NCBI GenBank assembly: GCA_964356195.1
Contig: CAYHGP010000017.1
Coordinates: forward strand, 1 to 24,359
DNA length: 24,359 nucleotides
Direction: 5' to 3'
Source: 2-02-FULL-48-14 sp964356195
GTDB lineage: Bacteria > Patescibacteriota > Gracilibacteria > UBA1369 > 2-02-FULL-48-14
The notes beneath the pieces are model-generated. The model had not been told where the DNA came from and ran no database searches. It saw only the letters and a list, made by a program, of their open reading frames with translations. Below are positions 1-7,124 of this stretch, piece after piece; position 1 is the first letter of the stretch, and each line of letters starts with the position of its first letter. A program made the translations under genes and the position numbers.

Positions 1-335
1 GCGCCTGCTTTGAGGTGTTTTCCGGCTCCTTCACGTGTGGTGAAAGCTCCGGTGCATTCAATAACGAGGTCGATTTTCAGATCTTTCCAAGGGAGTTGTT
101 CGGGGTCGCGGTTTTGTACGAGTATGTACTCTTTCCCATCGACGGTGAGTTTTCCGGCTTCGCCCTTCACTTCCATGGGTAAGGTGCCGTAGTTGGAGTC
201 GTACTTCAAAAGGTGGGCGGTTTGTTCGGGCACGCCGAGGTCGTTGATGGCGACGATTTCAATTTTTGGATTTACAAGATTTGCGCGGAAGATCATTCGG
301 CCGATTCGGCCAAAACCATTGATTGCAACTCGCAT
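1..335 (-). CDS. gap: Glyceraldehyde-3-phosphate dehydrogenase, N-terminal part (runs off window)
   Basis: Glycolytic/gluconeogenic cytoplasmic enzyme that interconverts glyceraldehyde-3-phosphate and 1,3-bisphosphoglycerate with NAD(P). The reverse strand from ATG at 333-335 reads MRVAINGFGRIGRMIFRA, which is the classical N-terminal Rossmann nucleotide-binding motif GFGRIGR. It continues with VAINDLG, LLKYDSNYGT and VIECTGAFTTREGAGKHLKAGA, all diagnostic of type I GAPDH. Only about 111 codons are present. The catalytic Cys region and the rest of the gene lie beyond position 1. A strong promoter sits about 28 bases upstream, giving a short leader of about 20 nt without a clear Shine-Dalgarno sequence. 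It is transcribed away from its neighbour and probably starts its own transcript. The family call is secure; whether the downstream part is intact cannot be seen. Confidence 0.96.
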   Translation of the reverse strand, partial: MRVAINGFGRIGRMIFRANLVNPKIEIVAINDLGVPEQTAHLLKYDSNYGTLPMEVKGEAGKLTVDGKEYILVQNRDPEQLPWKDLKIDLVIECTGAFTTREGAGKHLKAG

Positions 336-362
336 AGAGGGTTTGTTAAGGAAATCGCCTGG

Positions 363-391
363 AGTATAACGAAGAGGGCTAGTGAGTTCAA
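363..391 (-). promoter_or_regulatory. sigma-70 type promoter for gap
   Basis: On the minus strand, -35 TTGAAC (386-391) and -10 TATACT (363-368) are separated by exactly 17 bases. The predicted transcription start is near 356, about 20 nt before the gap ATG at 335. Confidence 0.8.
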
Positions 392-414
392 ATTAATATT
401 GGAGCCGGGCGGCT

Positions 415-2886
415 TTAGGCGGCCTTTTCCAGTTTCTCCGGGGTTTCCTCCTCAGCGAGCTGCAAATCTCCTTTTTGGGTGGGAACGAAAACGCTCGGGT
501 TTTGATAACTGATTTCTTTGAAGTTCCAAAAATCTCCCAGGTTTGGACTTTGGGATTTCATCACCGTGTCCCAAAAGTCGTCTCCATAAGTGCTGTCGTA
601 GCTGCTGAATCCATATTGTCCATATTCAACCGGTGAAATGGCAATGGGTTTTGGAATAGCAATTTTGTCGAGTTCCTTGTAGAGATTCCGAATAAACAAG
701 AAACTGCTGCACATATTTAAAACTAAAATATCTTTGGTGAGGTCCTTGCCGTTTCGATGTCGTGCCAGCAAGGCATTGGCCAATTCCACCACCGTTATTT
801 TTACGGTCAGTTCCGTTTCTAAAGGTTCTTGTTTTACACCTTGAGTGGTTCCGGCGATGTTCCCGTCGGAGAGGTAAAGTGTGTCGTTCCAGCCGTGGCC
901 GTCAAATATAAAAGTCATTGGACTCTCAAGCTCTTCAATTCTCTGAAGAATACGTTTCTTGCTTTCTTTCACACTTTCAAAGGATTTTTTCTTTGGTTCG
1001 ATGTGTTCAAAAGTCACCTCGGGTCCCTGTCTCTTTTTTATGCCTCTGTCTAACTCGATTCGTCCAAAACGATCTTTCTCCGGTATTGTTCTCAGATCTT
1101 TATCGTCGTGGTAGGTTTCCGAGTGCGAAGCTATTAGAATATTCCTTCCCTCAAAGAGGGGCGTGTCCTTATATTTTTCGCGCGCCTCCCAGAATTGACG
1201 GTATCCTTCAACAAAATTTTCACGTGAGAAAGGAATTCCTTGGTTGATCAAATTTCTTAAAACAATAATACAGATCTCCGTTTTGACGTTTTTATCCGGA
1301 GATATGGTCTCCCAACTTAAGTCCACCAGAGGGTAGAGGGCTATGGCGGGATCATCCATGAGGACGGCTTCCAAGCGAGCTGGGCCGCCTTCTATTTTTT
1401 TGTTTTTTGGAATGCTCCTTAAAAGGATATCCACCGCTTCCTTTTTCTTTGGTCCGATACTTGCCACTTTCTTTTCAGCCGCGGCTTTCACGGTGAGCCA
1501 ATCTGGTCTTTTTTGAAGACCGCCGGAGGCCATCGTTGGGTCCAAAAGCACTTCCGGGTACCTTTCGAGTCCTATGCGAACCACTTCATCTCCATAGTTT
1601 GCCGGGAAGGGGTAGCCGTAGGTTGAGGACTCGTATCCGCTTGAGGAGTTATAAAAGCTTGCCGCTTCACGATAATTGCTTTCCAGCATGGTCTTTGCCG
1701 CCTTTCGGAATATTTTTCCTGATTGTAGAGAATCTTTATAAGAGCCGTAATGGTAGACGGCGCTTTCCGGCTTTTTAAGCGCCGCTTCCTCAAGGAACTG
1801 ATCTGCATTGTTTACGTAGGTACTTAAGTCTCTGTAATTTCTTATAAGCTCTTCGGGCTCGTCGATCACTAATTCTTGAGTGGTTTCGTATGCAAGTATC
1901 TCGACGGTTTCTTTTGGCAGGATAACGCCAATATCATCCAGCCAGCTTAATCGGAATTTTAAGTTGATGCTTTTGTAGGCCTCAATGATGAGGCTCTCGA
2001 ATTGAGGCAATTTTTTTAAAGCGTTCCCTCCGTAGTTTACGCGTATAAAAGTGGTGGGGTTCTCGTGAACCGCTCTTTGGCAAAGGTAGAAAACTTCTGT
2101 TTTGGGAATTCCTTCAAATTCATCCACGTCTTTATATTCCGTGTGGTTTTTCCGGTGTGGCAAGGCCCCTGAAATTTTTGGCTCTTCGAACTCTTGATTA
2201 TTTTCAGTGGTTTGAAGAAAACGCAGGAGGAAGCGAAGGGCTTCTTCGGAATCAGGATCTTTGAACAGTTGAGAGAGGGCTTCTTTTTTTAAAGTGTCAT
2301 AATTATTAAAGGCTCCTTTCGTAAATAAAGGACAGCAAAGTACCGTTCCGTAATCACCATTTTTCAAGGCTCTTTCAAAAGCGTATTCCAGTACTTGTTT
2401 TCCGTAGGGTTTTTCATCCAGACCGTAACTGTAGGGATCAATAAGAACTTGGTAAGGGTCTTTGTAGCGGTCAAAGTTTTTATCATCGGCCTGTTGCTGC
2501 GGAGCTTGCTCGATCATTTTCTTGAAGGCTTCCCACTCCATTTGGTTCGCGTCGGCTTCGTAGCCGAAGTTATTTCGGATGTCTTCCACAAGGTGGTCGA
2601 TGAGTTTTTTATTGACCACTTTTTTCTTTTCGATTTTTTCTTGGGAAGCACTGAGCTCGCGTAGGAAAAATCTTTTTTCCAACGCAACGTAAGGAGGACC
2701 TTCTTCCGGGAAACCGTGAACAATCACTTCTCCTCGTTTTTCAATGGTTTCAATTTGCAACTCCAGGGCACGTTCCACCTTTTTGCTTAAATCAATTGGG
2801 CGGTCGTACTCGTCCATTGGATTTTTCTCGCGGCTGTCCACTGCACTGACCAAGTCTTCCGACGCTTTTTTAAAAGTGTCATCCAT
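415..2886 (-). CDS. Large protein with C-terminal caspase-like (clan CD) domain, function unknown
   Basis: An 823-aa protein without a visible signal peptide or membrane segment. Residues 1-570 are mostly acidic/helical and I do not recognise them. Residues about 580-760 look like a caspase-haemoglobinase fold. A hydrophobic strand GRNILIASHSET (580-591) is followed by strand-plus-His FIFDGHGWND (659-668), then strand-plus-Cys DILVLNMCSSF (719-729). This gives a potential His664/Cys726 dyad with the spacing seen in caspases, gingipains and CHAT proteases. SPVEYGQYG (751-759) could belong to the substrate pocket. The gene starts 8 bp inside the end of the preceding 74-aa gene, so translation of the two is probably coupled. 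It is the last gene of the VanW run. Catalytic activity is inferred from two motifs only. An inactive structural homologue is possible. Confidence 0.6.
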   Translation of the reverse strand: MDDTFKKASEDLVSAVDSREKNPMDEYDRPIDLSKKVERALELQIETIEKRGEVIVHGFPEEGPPYVALEKRFFLRELSASQEKIEKKKVVNKKLIDHLVEDIRNNFGYEADANQMEWEAFKKMIEQAPQQQADDKNFDRYKDPYQVLIDPYSYGLDEKPYGKQVLEYAFERALKNGDYGTVLCCPLFTKGAFNNYDTLKKEALSQLFKDPDSEEALRFLLRFLQTTENNQEFEEPKISGALPHRKNHTEYKDVDEFEGIPKTEVFYLCQRAVHENPTTFIRVNYGGNALKKLPQFESLIIEAYKSINLKFRLSWLDDIGVILPKETVEILAYETTQELVIDEPEELIRNYRDLSTYVNNADQFLEEAALKKPESAVYHYGSYKDSLQSGKIFRKAAKTMLESNYREAASFYNSSSGYESSTYGYPFPANYGDEVVRIGLERYPEVLLDPTMASGGLQKRPDWLTVKAAAEKKVASIGPKKKEAVDILLRSIPKNKKIEGGPARLEAVLMDDPAIALYPLVDLSWETISPDKNVKTEICIIVLRNLINQGIPFSRENFVEGYRQFWEAREKYKDTPLFEGRNILIASHSETYHDDKDLRTIPEKDRFGRIELDRGIKKRQGPEVTFEHIEPKKKSFESVKESKKRILQRIEELESPMTFIFDGHGWNDTLYLSDGNIAGTTQGVKQEPLETELTVKITVVELANALLARHRNGKDLTKDILVLNMCSSFLFIRNLYKELDKIAIPKPIAISPVEYGQYGFSSYDSTYGDDFWDTVMKSQSPNLGDFWNFKEISYQNPSVFVPTQKGDLQLAEEETPEKLEKAA

Positions 2887-3103
2887 CGTGTTTTTCTAAA
2901 AAATTGTTGAGCGATTTTACGGTTTTTTTCCCGGCGGTTTTTATGTCCTGAATTCGTTCTTCGTCGATTTTATTTTCTTCGTCGAGAAGGTAGGCGAGTT
3001 TCTTTTTTTCTTCGTCGGGAATTTTGTCGAAGTTGGCGAGGAGCAAAACTTTTTGATTCGGTGAAAGTTGCGTGGATTGCTTTATTTTTTCAAGAAGTTC
3101 CAT
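2879..3103 (-). CDS. Small charged protein, function unknown
   Basis: A 74-aa protein, strongly charged (many K, E and D) and predicted all-helical, with no signal peptide or membrane segment. I do not recognise a family. It starts 9 bp after the stop of the VanW gene at 3113 and overlaps the start of the 823-aa gene by 8 bp. This places it firmly between them in one transcript and argues that it is real rather than a chance frame. No Shine-Dalgarno sequence precedes the ATG; the bases before it are AAATCCTCC. It could be a partner or adaptor of the caspase-like protein encoded next, by analogy with small proteins coded beside large effectors, but that is only a positional guess. Confidence 0.65.
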   Translation of the reverse strand: MELLEKIKQSTQLSPNQKVLLLANFDKIPDEEKKKLAYLLDEENKIDEERIQDIKTAGKKTVKSLNNFLEKHDG

Positions 3104-3112
3104 GGAGGATTT

Positions 3113-4639
3113 TTAATATTGTTTCACGCTCCCTTGATAGCTCGATAGGATCCAGTTTGTTTGGCTGCGACCGTCGGGCCAGGAAATAATTTGTTTCCAA
3201 GTGATTTGGCGTTTACTCAAAGTGCCCACGGCGGCGCGGGCTTCTTCGGTTTGATTGCTGGTGGTGAGAGGTCCGCTGAGCGTTATGCTGCGTCCGTCGC
3301 TTGCGCCGTAAAAATTAACAATGGCGTCGTAACCGGAGTCGTAGGCTTCAATCAAAATGTAGTTGCCCGTGTTGTTCACAAAAGTGAGGTCTTGGGAACC
3401 GGGATAAATAGTGGCATCGAGACCGTCCCCGTAGGCCACGTAGTAGTGGACATAGAGACTGTGATTTTTACGTTTTTGGATTTCAAGACCGGCCTTGAGT
3501 GCGGCGCGGTAGACGGTGGTGGCCACTTGGCAAATGCCTCCGCCGGGAACGCTGCGCAAGTTGGTTCCTCCAAAAATGGCGAGTGAATTTTGCCATCCCG
3601 CGCTGTTGGTGACGGGGCCTAAAAAGTCGTTGAATTCAAACGTGGCTCCGGGTGGAATCAAAATATTATTCATCTTTTCATTCAGCGCTTTGCGTACGTT
3701 GAAGTCTCGGCCGGAAGGGGAGGTTTCGAAGTTGGAAAGTCCGGTTGCAATGAGTTCGAGAGGGCCTAAATCGTAGCCGCTTTCGTTGATTATTTTTCCT
3801 GCACTTTTGTCGACGGTGGCGGTCGATTCGGCCTGTCCGTTTTCTATGTCCGTTTGAATAGTTTCTTCTGTGAGATTCGCGGTGATTTCTTTACCTTTTA
3901 CTACGCGGCCTTCGGCGGTGGTGTGGGCCACGGCGTTAGGATCCGCGGACTTTAGAACAAGATCCGCTCCTTCCACGTTCGTCAAAGTTTCTAGGGTAGA
4001 AATGACATAATCCACAAAAGCTTGATTGAGTGAAAGTGTGACTTTGTCCGATTCTTGTTTAATAAGAATGTCTTTGAGTTGAGCGGGAAATTGATGGGCG
4101 GTGTCGTCCACATTTACGGTGAGTCCGGTGCCGAGCAGAGTGTTCACTTGGCCGAAGTGGCTTATGAGTTCATCGGCGCGAATGACGTCGGCTTCGGTGA
4201 GTTCAAGTTCGTAAGAACTTAGGTCGGGATAGTCTTCCGTGACTTCGGTTAGCAGCGCATCAATGTCGAAACTAAAGCCTGCTTGTTCTTCGTCGAGAGT
4301 GAGCGTTTCGCCGTCTAAAACGAAGCGAGCATTTCTTGGTTTTTCGATTCCAAAAAGTTCACGTGTTCGGTTTTCGGCAAGCGCGGTTTTCCAAGTGAAA
4401 TCGTCAGGGTTGCTTTGGGCAAGGAATCCGTCAAAAAAAGTGAGCGCTGAAAAAAAGTTCCACACGTAAGCCACTTTTTCTTCTTTCATTTTTACGCCTA
4501 AATCGGCGAGCGTCACCGTTTCGGTTTCATCGTTCACGGTGAGCTTGAAAGACGCGTTTAAAGGATCCTCGACTTCGTCGGCGAAGCCGGTGGGAATACA
4601 GAGGAATAGACCCAGAAAGACAATAAGAAACTTTTTCAA
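3113..4639 (-). CDS. VanW-family secreted protein (copy 1)
   Basis: A 508-aa exported protein. Residues 1-20 form a signal peptide (MKKF, hydrophobic core, then PTGFA before DE). A long N-terminal part with repeated putative peptidoglycan-binding-4-like segments follows. The VanW domain is at about 295-430. Visible hallmarks are GRDFNVRKALNEKMNN, NILIPPGATFEFNDFLGP, the Gly/Cys motif PGGGICQVATTVYRAAL (365-381), HSLYVHYY and GDGLDATIYPG. VanW proteins are found in vancomycin-resistance clusters and widely in Gram-positive and CPR genomes. Their biochemical role is not established, though a cell-wall function is likely. The gene follows a paralogue (4679-5974) and has its own extended -10 promoter in the 39-bp gap. 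It probably leads the transcript that includes the 74-aa and 823-aa genes. Confidence 0.9.
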   Translation of the reverse strand: MKKFLIVFLGLFLCIPTGFADEVEDPLNASFKLTVNDETETVTLADLGVKMKEEKVAYVWNFFSALTFFDGFLAQSNPDDFTWKTALAENRTRELFGIEKPRNARFVLDGETLTLDEEQAGFSFDIDALLTEVTEDYPDLSSYELELTEADVIRADELISHFGQVNTLLGTGLTVNVDDTAHQFPAQLKDILIKQESDKVTLSLNQAFVDYVISTLETLTNVEGADLVLKSADPNAVAHTTAEGRVVKGKEITANLTEETIQTDIENGQAESTATVDKSAGKIINESGYDLGPLELIATGLSNFETSPSGRDFNVRKALNEKMNNILIPPGATFEFNDFLGPVTNSAGWQNSLAIFGGTNLRSVPGGGICQVATTVYRAALKAGLEIQKRKNHSLYVHYYVAYGDGLDATIYPGSQDLTFVNNTGNYILIEAYDSGYDAIVNFYGASDGRSITLSGPLTTSNQTEEARAAVGTLSKRQITWKQIISWPDGRSQTNWILSSYQGSVKQY

Positions 4640-4665
4640 TGTGTTTTTGTTTAATTTATCCCTGT

Positions 4666-4695
4666 ATTATACCATATTTTACAGTGGTTCTACAA
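4666..4695 (-). promoter_or_regulatory. Promoter for VanW copy 1
   Basis: On the minus strand, a perfect -10 TATAAT (4666-4671) is preceded by TG-like bases (ATGG). A weaker -35 TTGTAG (4690-4695) lies 18 bases upstream, inside the 3' end of the upstream VanW gene. The predicted start near 4659 leaves a leader of about 20 nt. Confidence 0.65.
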
Positions 4696-5974
4696 CCGGT
4701 TCCTTGTTTTGCTGGGCAGCGCTCATGTAGTCCGAAAGCAGCCATTTTTCTTCCACGCTGCCGTCGCCCCAAGTGATGAGGTATTTCCAAACAATTTGTC
4801 CAATTCCCAGGGAAGATCCGACGCCTGTTTTCATTTCCTCGGTTTGGTTGGACGTGGTGTAGGGGCCGTAAAGCTGGGTGCTGCGGCCGTCGTCTTCCCC
4901 ATAAAAACGGATGATGGCTTCTTTGTAGCCTTCAATTTGTGCGGTCATGAGGAGGTAGTTGGGAGTGTTGTTCACGAATTTGAAATCCTGCTCGCCTGGG
5001 AAAATAGTGGCATCGAGGCCGTCACCAAAGTGTTGATAATAAATAACGTACAAACTGTGGCTGCGTTGTTCCGTAACCTGCAGTGCGGTAGCTAAAACGG
5101 CGCGGTACATGGTGGTGGAAACTTGGCAGACGCCTCCGGCCGGAGCTTTTTCAAGCTGCGTGCCTTTGAAAATGGTGAAGGCCTGCTTCCAGCCTCCGTA
5201 TTCAATAGGGCCTAAAAAATCCACGTAAGAAAATTCAGCTCCGGGAGGAATGAGGATCCCGTTGAAGCGTTCATTCATTGCCTTTCGGATATTGAACTCG
5301 CGTTCGGGGGAGGAACCCCAGAAAGAGGAACGTCCTTCTGCCAGATACATGAGCGGGCCCAAGTCTTTTCCGCTCTCGTTGATAATGCGGCCATCCACGG
5401 CGCGGGTGAGGGCGTTAGCGCTTGTCTCTCCTTTGTTCAGCGCGGCATCGATCATGTCTATAGTGAGGTCGGTAATCAACTCATTCCCCTCGGAAGTGGC
5501 CCCCTCCATGGTGACTTTTGAGACTTTGGTTTCATCGGCGGTTGTGAGATGAATGTCTGTGGAAGGAATGTAGGCGGCGTCCGAAAGGATCTTCACTATA
5601 TAATCAAGAAAATCCGGAGCCAGGCTGATGCGAGTGCCTTCCTCTTTTTTCTCGATCACTAAATCTTTCATTTGTGCTGGGAAGGGGTAGGCCTTTCCTT
5701 CCATGGTAATCGTAATGCCCTCTGTGAGTAATTTTTCAACTGTGGCTTGGAGGGGCTCCAAATCGGCGTCGGCGAGTAAAACATCGGCGAAAAGAGGCTG
5801 AACATCCGTTTGAGTGGAAAGAATCCCGTCCTCAAAAGTAAAGTAAGCCCCGTGAACGCCCGGAAGATTCCAGGGTGCGGTGAAGCTAAACTTTGTGTCA
5901 CTGGAGGGTCCGAGGGATCCGAGTGTGAATAGGATTGCAAAGCCGGCAAGGCCGAAGAGGATGAGCTTTTTCAT
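4679..5974 (-). CDS. VanW-family secreted protein (copy 2)
   Basis: A 431-aa paralogue of the adjacent gene. Residues 1-20 form a signal peptide or N-terminal anchor (MKKLILFG followed by a hydrophobic run). A shorter N-terminal part contains one putative peptidoglycan-binding-like segment (TITMEGKAYPFPAQMKDLVI, about 88-107). It aligns with VNVDDTAHQFPAQLKDILI of copy 1. The VanW domain spans about 212-345 with EREFNIRKAMNERFNG, GILIPPGAEFSYVDFLGP, PAGGVCQVSTTMYRAVL and GDGLDATIFPG. The two copies therefore arose by tandem duplication and then diverged, mostly in the N-terminal half. It is divergent from tsaC, with only 26 bp between start codons. The wall-related role is inferred from the family. 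Confidence 0.9.
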   Translation of the reverse strand: MKKLILFGLAGFAILFTLGSLGPSSDTKFSFTAPWNLPGVHGAYFTFEDGILSTQTDVQPLFADVLLADADLEPLQATVEKLLTEGITITMEGKAYPFPAQMKDLVIEKKEEGTRISLAPDFLDYIVKILSDAAYIPSTDIHLTTADETKVSKVTMEGATSEGNELITDLTIDMIDAALNKGETSANALTRAVDGRIINESGKDLGPLMYLAEGRSSFWGSSPEREFNIRKAMNERFNGILIPPGAEFSYVDFLGPIEYGGWKQAFTIFKGTQLEKAPAGGVCQVSTTMYRAVLATALQVTEQRSHSLYVIYYQHFGDGLDATIFPGEQDFKFVNNTPNYLLMTAQIEGYKEAIIRFYGEDDGRSTQLYGPYTTSNQTEEMKTGVGSSLGIGQIVWKYLITWGDGSVEEKWLLSDYMSAAQQNKEPVVEPL

Positions 5975-5985
5975 GGATGGAGTGG

Positions 5986-5991
5986 TATGCT
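5986..5991 (+). promoter_or_regulatory. Putative extended -10 for tsaC (near-leaderless start)
   Basis: TATGCT preceded by TGG forms an extended -10 only 9 bp before the tsaC ATG at 6001. Transcription would start at about 5998, giving an mRNA with essentially no leader. No convincing -35 is seen. Confidence 0.4.
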
Positions 5992-6000
5992 TAGCCTACT

Positions 6001-6585
6001 ATGAGTGGAATGAAACTTGCAAACAATGATCTCCTTAAAGCCAAAAAAATCCTGCTTGAGGGAGGCGTGGTGGCTCATGCCACGGAAACTTGTTACGGTC
6101 TGGCTGCGGATATTTTTCAGAAGAATGCGCTCACCAAGCTCTACACTTTAAAGAAGATGCCGCTCGATAAGCCGGTGAGTGTTTTGATGCGTGATTTGGA
6201 GGAAGCTCAGCACTACGGTGAATTTTCCACGAAGGCCGTGAAGCTGGCTTTGCAGTATTGGCCGGGTCCACTCACGATTGTGGTCCCTCGCAGCCCTTTG
6301 CTTCCCCAATGGCTGAACTTCGGACATCCCACAGTGGGTTTTCGAGTGAGTTCCAACAAGAAGACGCGGCAACTTCTGGAAGCCTTCGGCGGGCCTCTTA
6401 CTACGACAAGTGCCAATCTCCACACGGAGCCACAGGCTTACTCGGTACAGGACTTATTGGATCAAGGTTTGTTGCCGGACTTCATCTTGGACAGCGGTCG
6501 CATTGGGAACAATCCACCTTCCACTATAGTTCAGGTGGTGGGTGATGAAGTGAAAGTGCTGAGGCAGGGAAGCGTTCATCTGTAG
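6001..6585 (+). CDS. tsaC: L-threonylcarbamoyladenylate synthase (Sua5/YciO/YrdC family)
   Basis: A 194-aa cytoplasmic enzyme that makes threonylcarbamoyl-AMP from threonine, bicarbonate and ATP, the first step of t6A37 tRNA modification. Characteristic motifs are ATETCYGLAAD (27-37, equivalent to PTDTVYGL), the basic segment LKKMPLDKPVSVLM (50-63), WPGPLTIVVP (87-96), VGFRVSSN (112-119), PLTTTSANLHTEP (132-144) and STIVQV near the end. The length fits TsaC rather than the longer Sua5, which carries an extra C-terminal domain. The ATG at 6001 is preceded by a near-leaderless promoter. A second in-frame ATG at 6010 is possible. The gene stands alone between the divergent VanW genes and a small membrane-protein gene with its own promoter. 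Confidence 0.92.
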   Translation: MSGMKLANNDLLKAKKILLEGGVVAHATETCYGLAADIFQKNALTKLYTLKKMPLDKPVSVLMRDLEEAQHYGEFSTKAVKLALQYWPGPLTIVVPRSPLLPQWLNFGHPTVGFRVSSNKKTRQLLEAFGGPLTTTSANLHTEPQAYSVQDLLDQGLLPDFILDSGRIGNNPPSTIVQVVGDEVKVLRQGSVHL

Positions 6586-6602
6586 TCATTAGGCCGATTT
6601 TG

Positions 6603-6611
6603 TGCTATAAT
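6603..6611 (+). promoter_or_regulatory. Extended -10 promoter giving a leaderless mRNA
   Basis: TGCTATAAT is a perfect extended -10 (TG-N-TATAAT). The A of the ATG at 6618 lies 7 bases after it, where transcription should start. This placement excludes the upstream in-frame ATG at 6600 as the start codon. Confidence 0.6.
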
Positions 6612-6617
6612 GGCCTG

Positions 6618-6842
6618 ATGATATTTTTCCGAAAAAAGCGTCACCCTTTGAAACACTTCTTGACGATTTTAGCGACGGCAACTGCTGTTGTTCTATTTTG
6701 GAGGGGAATCTGGGGACTTTTAGATCACTATTTGTTCCCTGAAAATCCTTTACTGAGTTATTTGATTTCCGTTCTGCTTGGGCTCTTTATATTATGGGTG
6801 GATGATTACGAATTTCAGGAACTCGACATTAATCTCAAGTGA
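6618..6842 (+). CDS. Small two-segment membrane protein, function unknown
   Basis: A 74-aa protein with an N-terminal basic cluster (FRKKRHPLKH), a hydrophobic segment at about 15-31 (LTILATATAVVLFWRGI), a short loop with LFPENPL, a second hydrophobic segment at about 45-60 (LSYLISVLLGLFILWV) and an acidic tail (DDYEFQELD). By the positive-inside rule both ends are probably cytoplasmic, although the acidic tail leaves this open. I know of similar small hydrophobic proteins in CPR genomes but cannot assign a function. The start at 6618 is chosen because the upstream ATG (6600) precedes the promoter. The gene is followed by about 280 bp without a gene. Confidence 0.7.
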   Translation: MIFFRKKRHPLKHFLTILATATAVVLFWRGIWGLLDHYLFPENPLLSYLISVLLGLFILWVDDYEFQELDINLK

Positions 6843-7124
6843 GTGAGCCCTCACCACTACCCGTCGTATTTTAGCAAAAACTGAGCTACAAAAAAACGAT
6901 TATGGGTAAATAAGTTGTGCAATGAACTTGAGGAATTAGCAAGTAGATTTTCTTGAAATTATTGACCCTAGAATAACAGGTCTAAAAGTTCGTCCGTGGT
7001 GCATTTTGCGGACAATTTTTGTATGCACTAAAAATGCCAATTCTCTTAAAGTTCTTGACGGTCCCGAGTGTCCGTCCTAGGGTGGTCTTACCTTCACGCT
7101 CGTTCAAAAAACTTATACAAGGCT
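6843..7124 (+). other. Noncoding leader region upstream of rsmH
   Basis: About 280 bp, AT-rich in its first 200, with no convincing frame on either strand. The right half is dense in short inverted repeats. GTCCG (6992-6996) pairs with CGGAC (7009-7013) and is followed by ATTTTT. GTGCAT (6999-7004) pairs with ATGCAC (7023-7028), mutually exclusive with the first. GACGG (7057-7061) pairs with CCGTC (7072-7076) and overlaps the candidate promoter. This could be a weak terminator for the small membrane gene and/or regulatory structure for rsmH. No MraZ-type TGGG repeats were seen. Confidence 0.5.
7055..7083 (+). promoter_or_regulatory. Candidate promoter for rsmH
   Basis: TTGACG (7055-7060) and TAGGGT (7078-7083) are spaced by 17 bases, with a start near 7090 and a leader of about 35 nt. 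A competing possibility is the -10 TATACA at 7114-7119, which would place the start exactly at the GTG at 7125. An inverted repeat (GACGG/CCGTC) spans the -35 and spacer and could be an operator. Confidence 0.45.

Noticed and set aside
391..420. GC-rich AGCCG/CGGCT element after the 823-aa gene as a terminator
   Set aside because: The stem is 5 bp with a loop of about 2 bases and no T-run follows, so the support is too weak.
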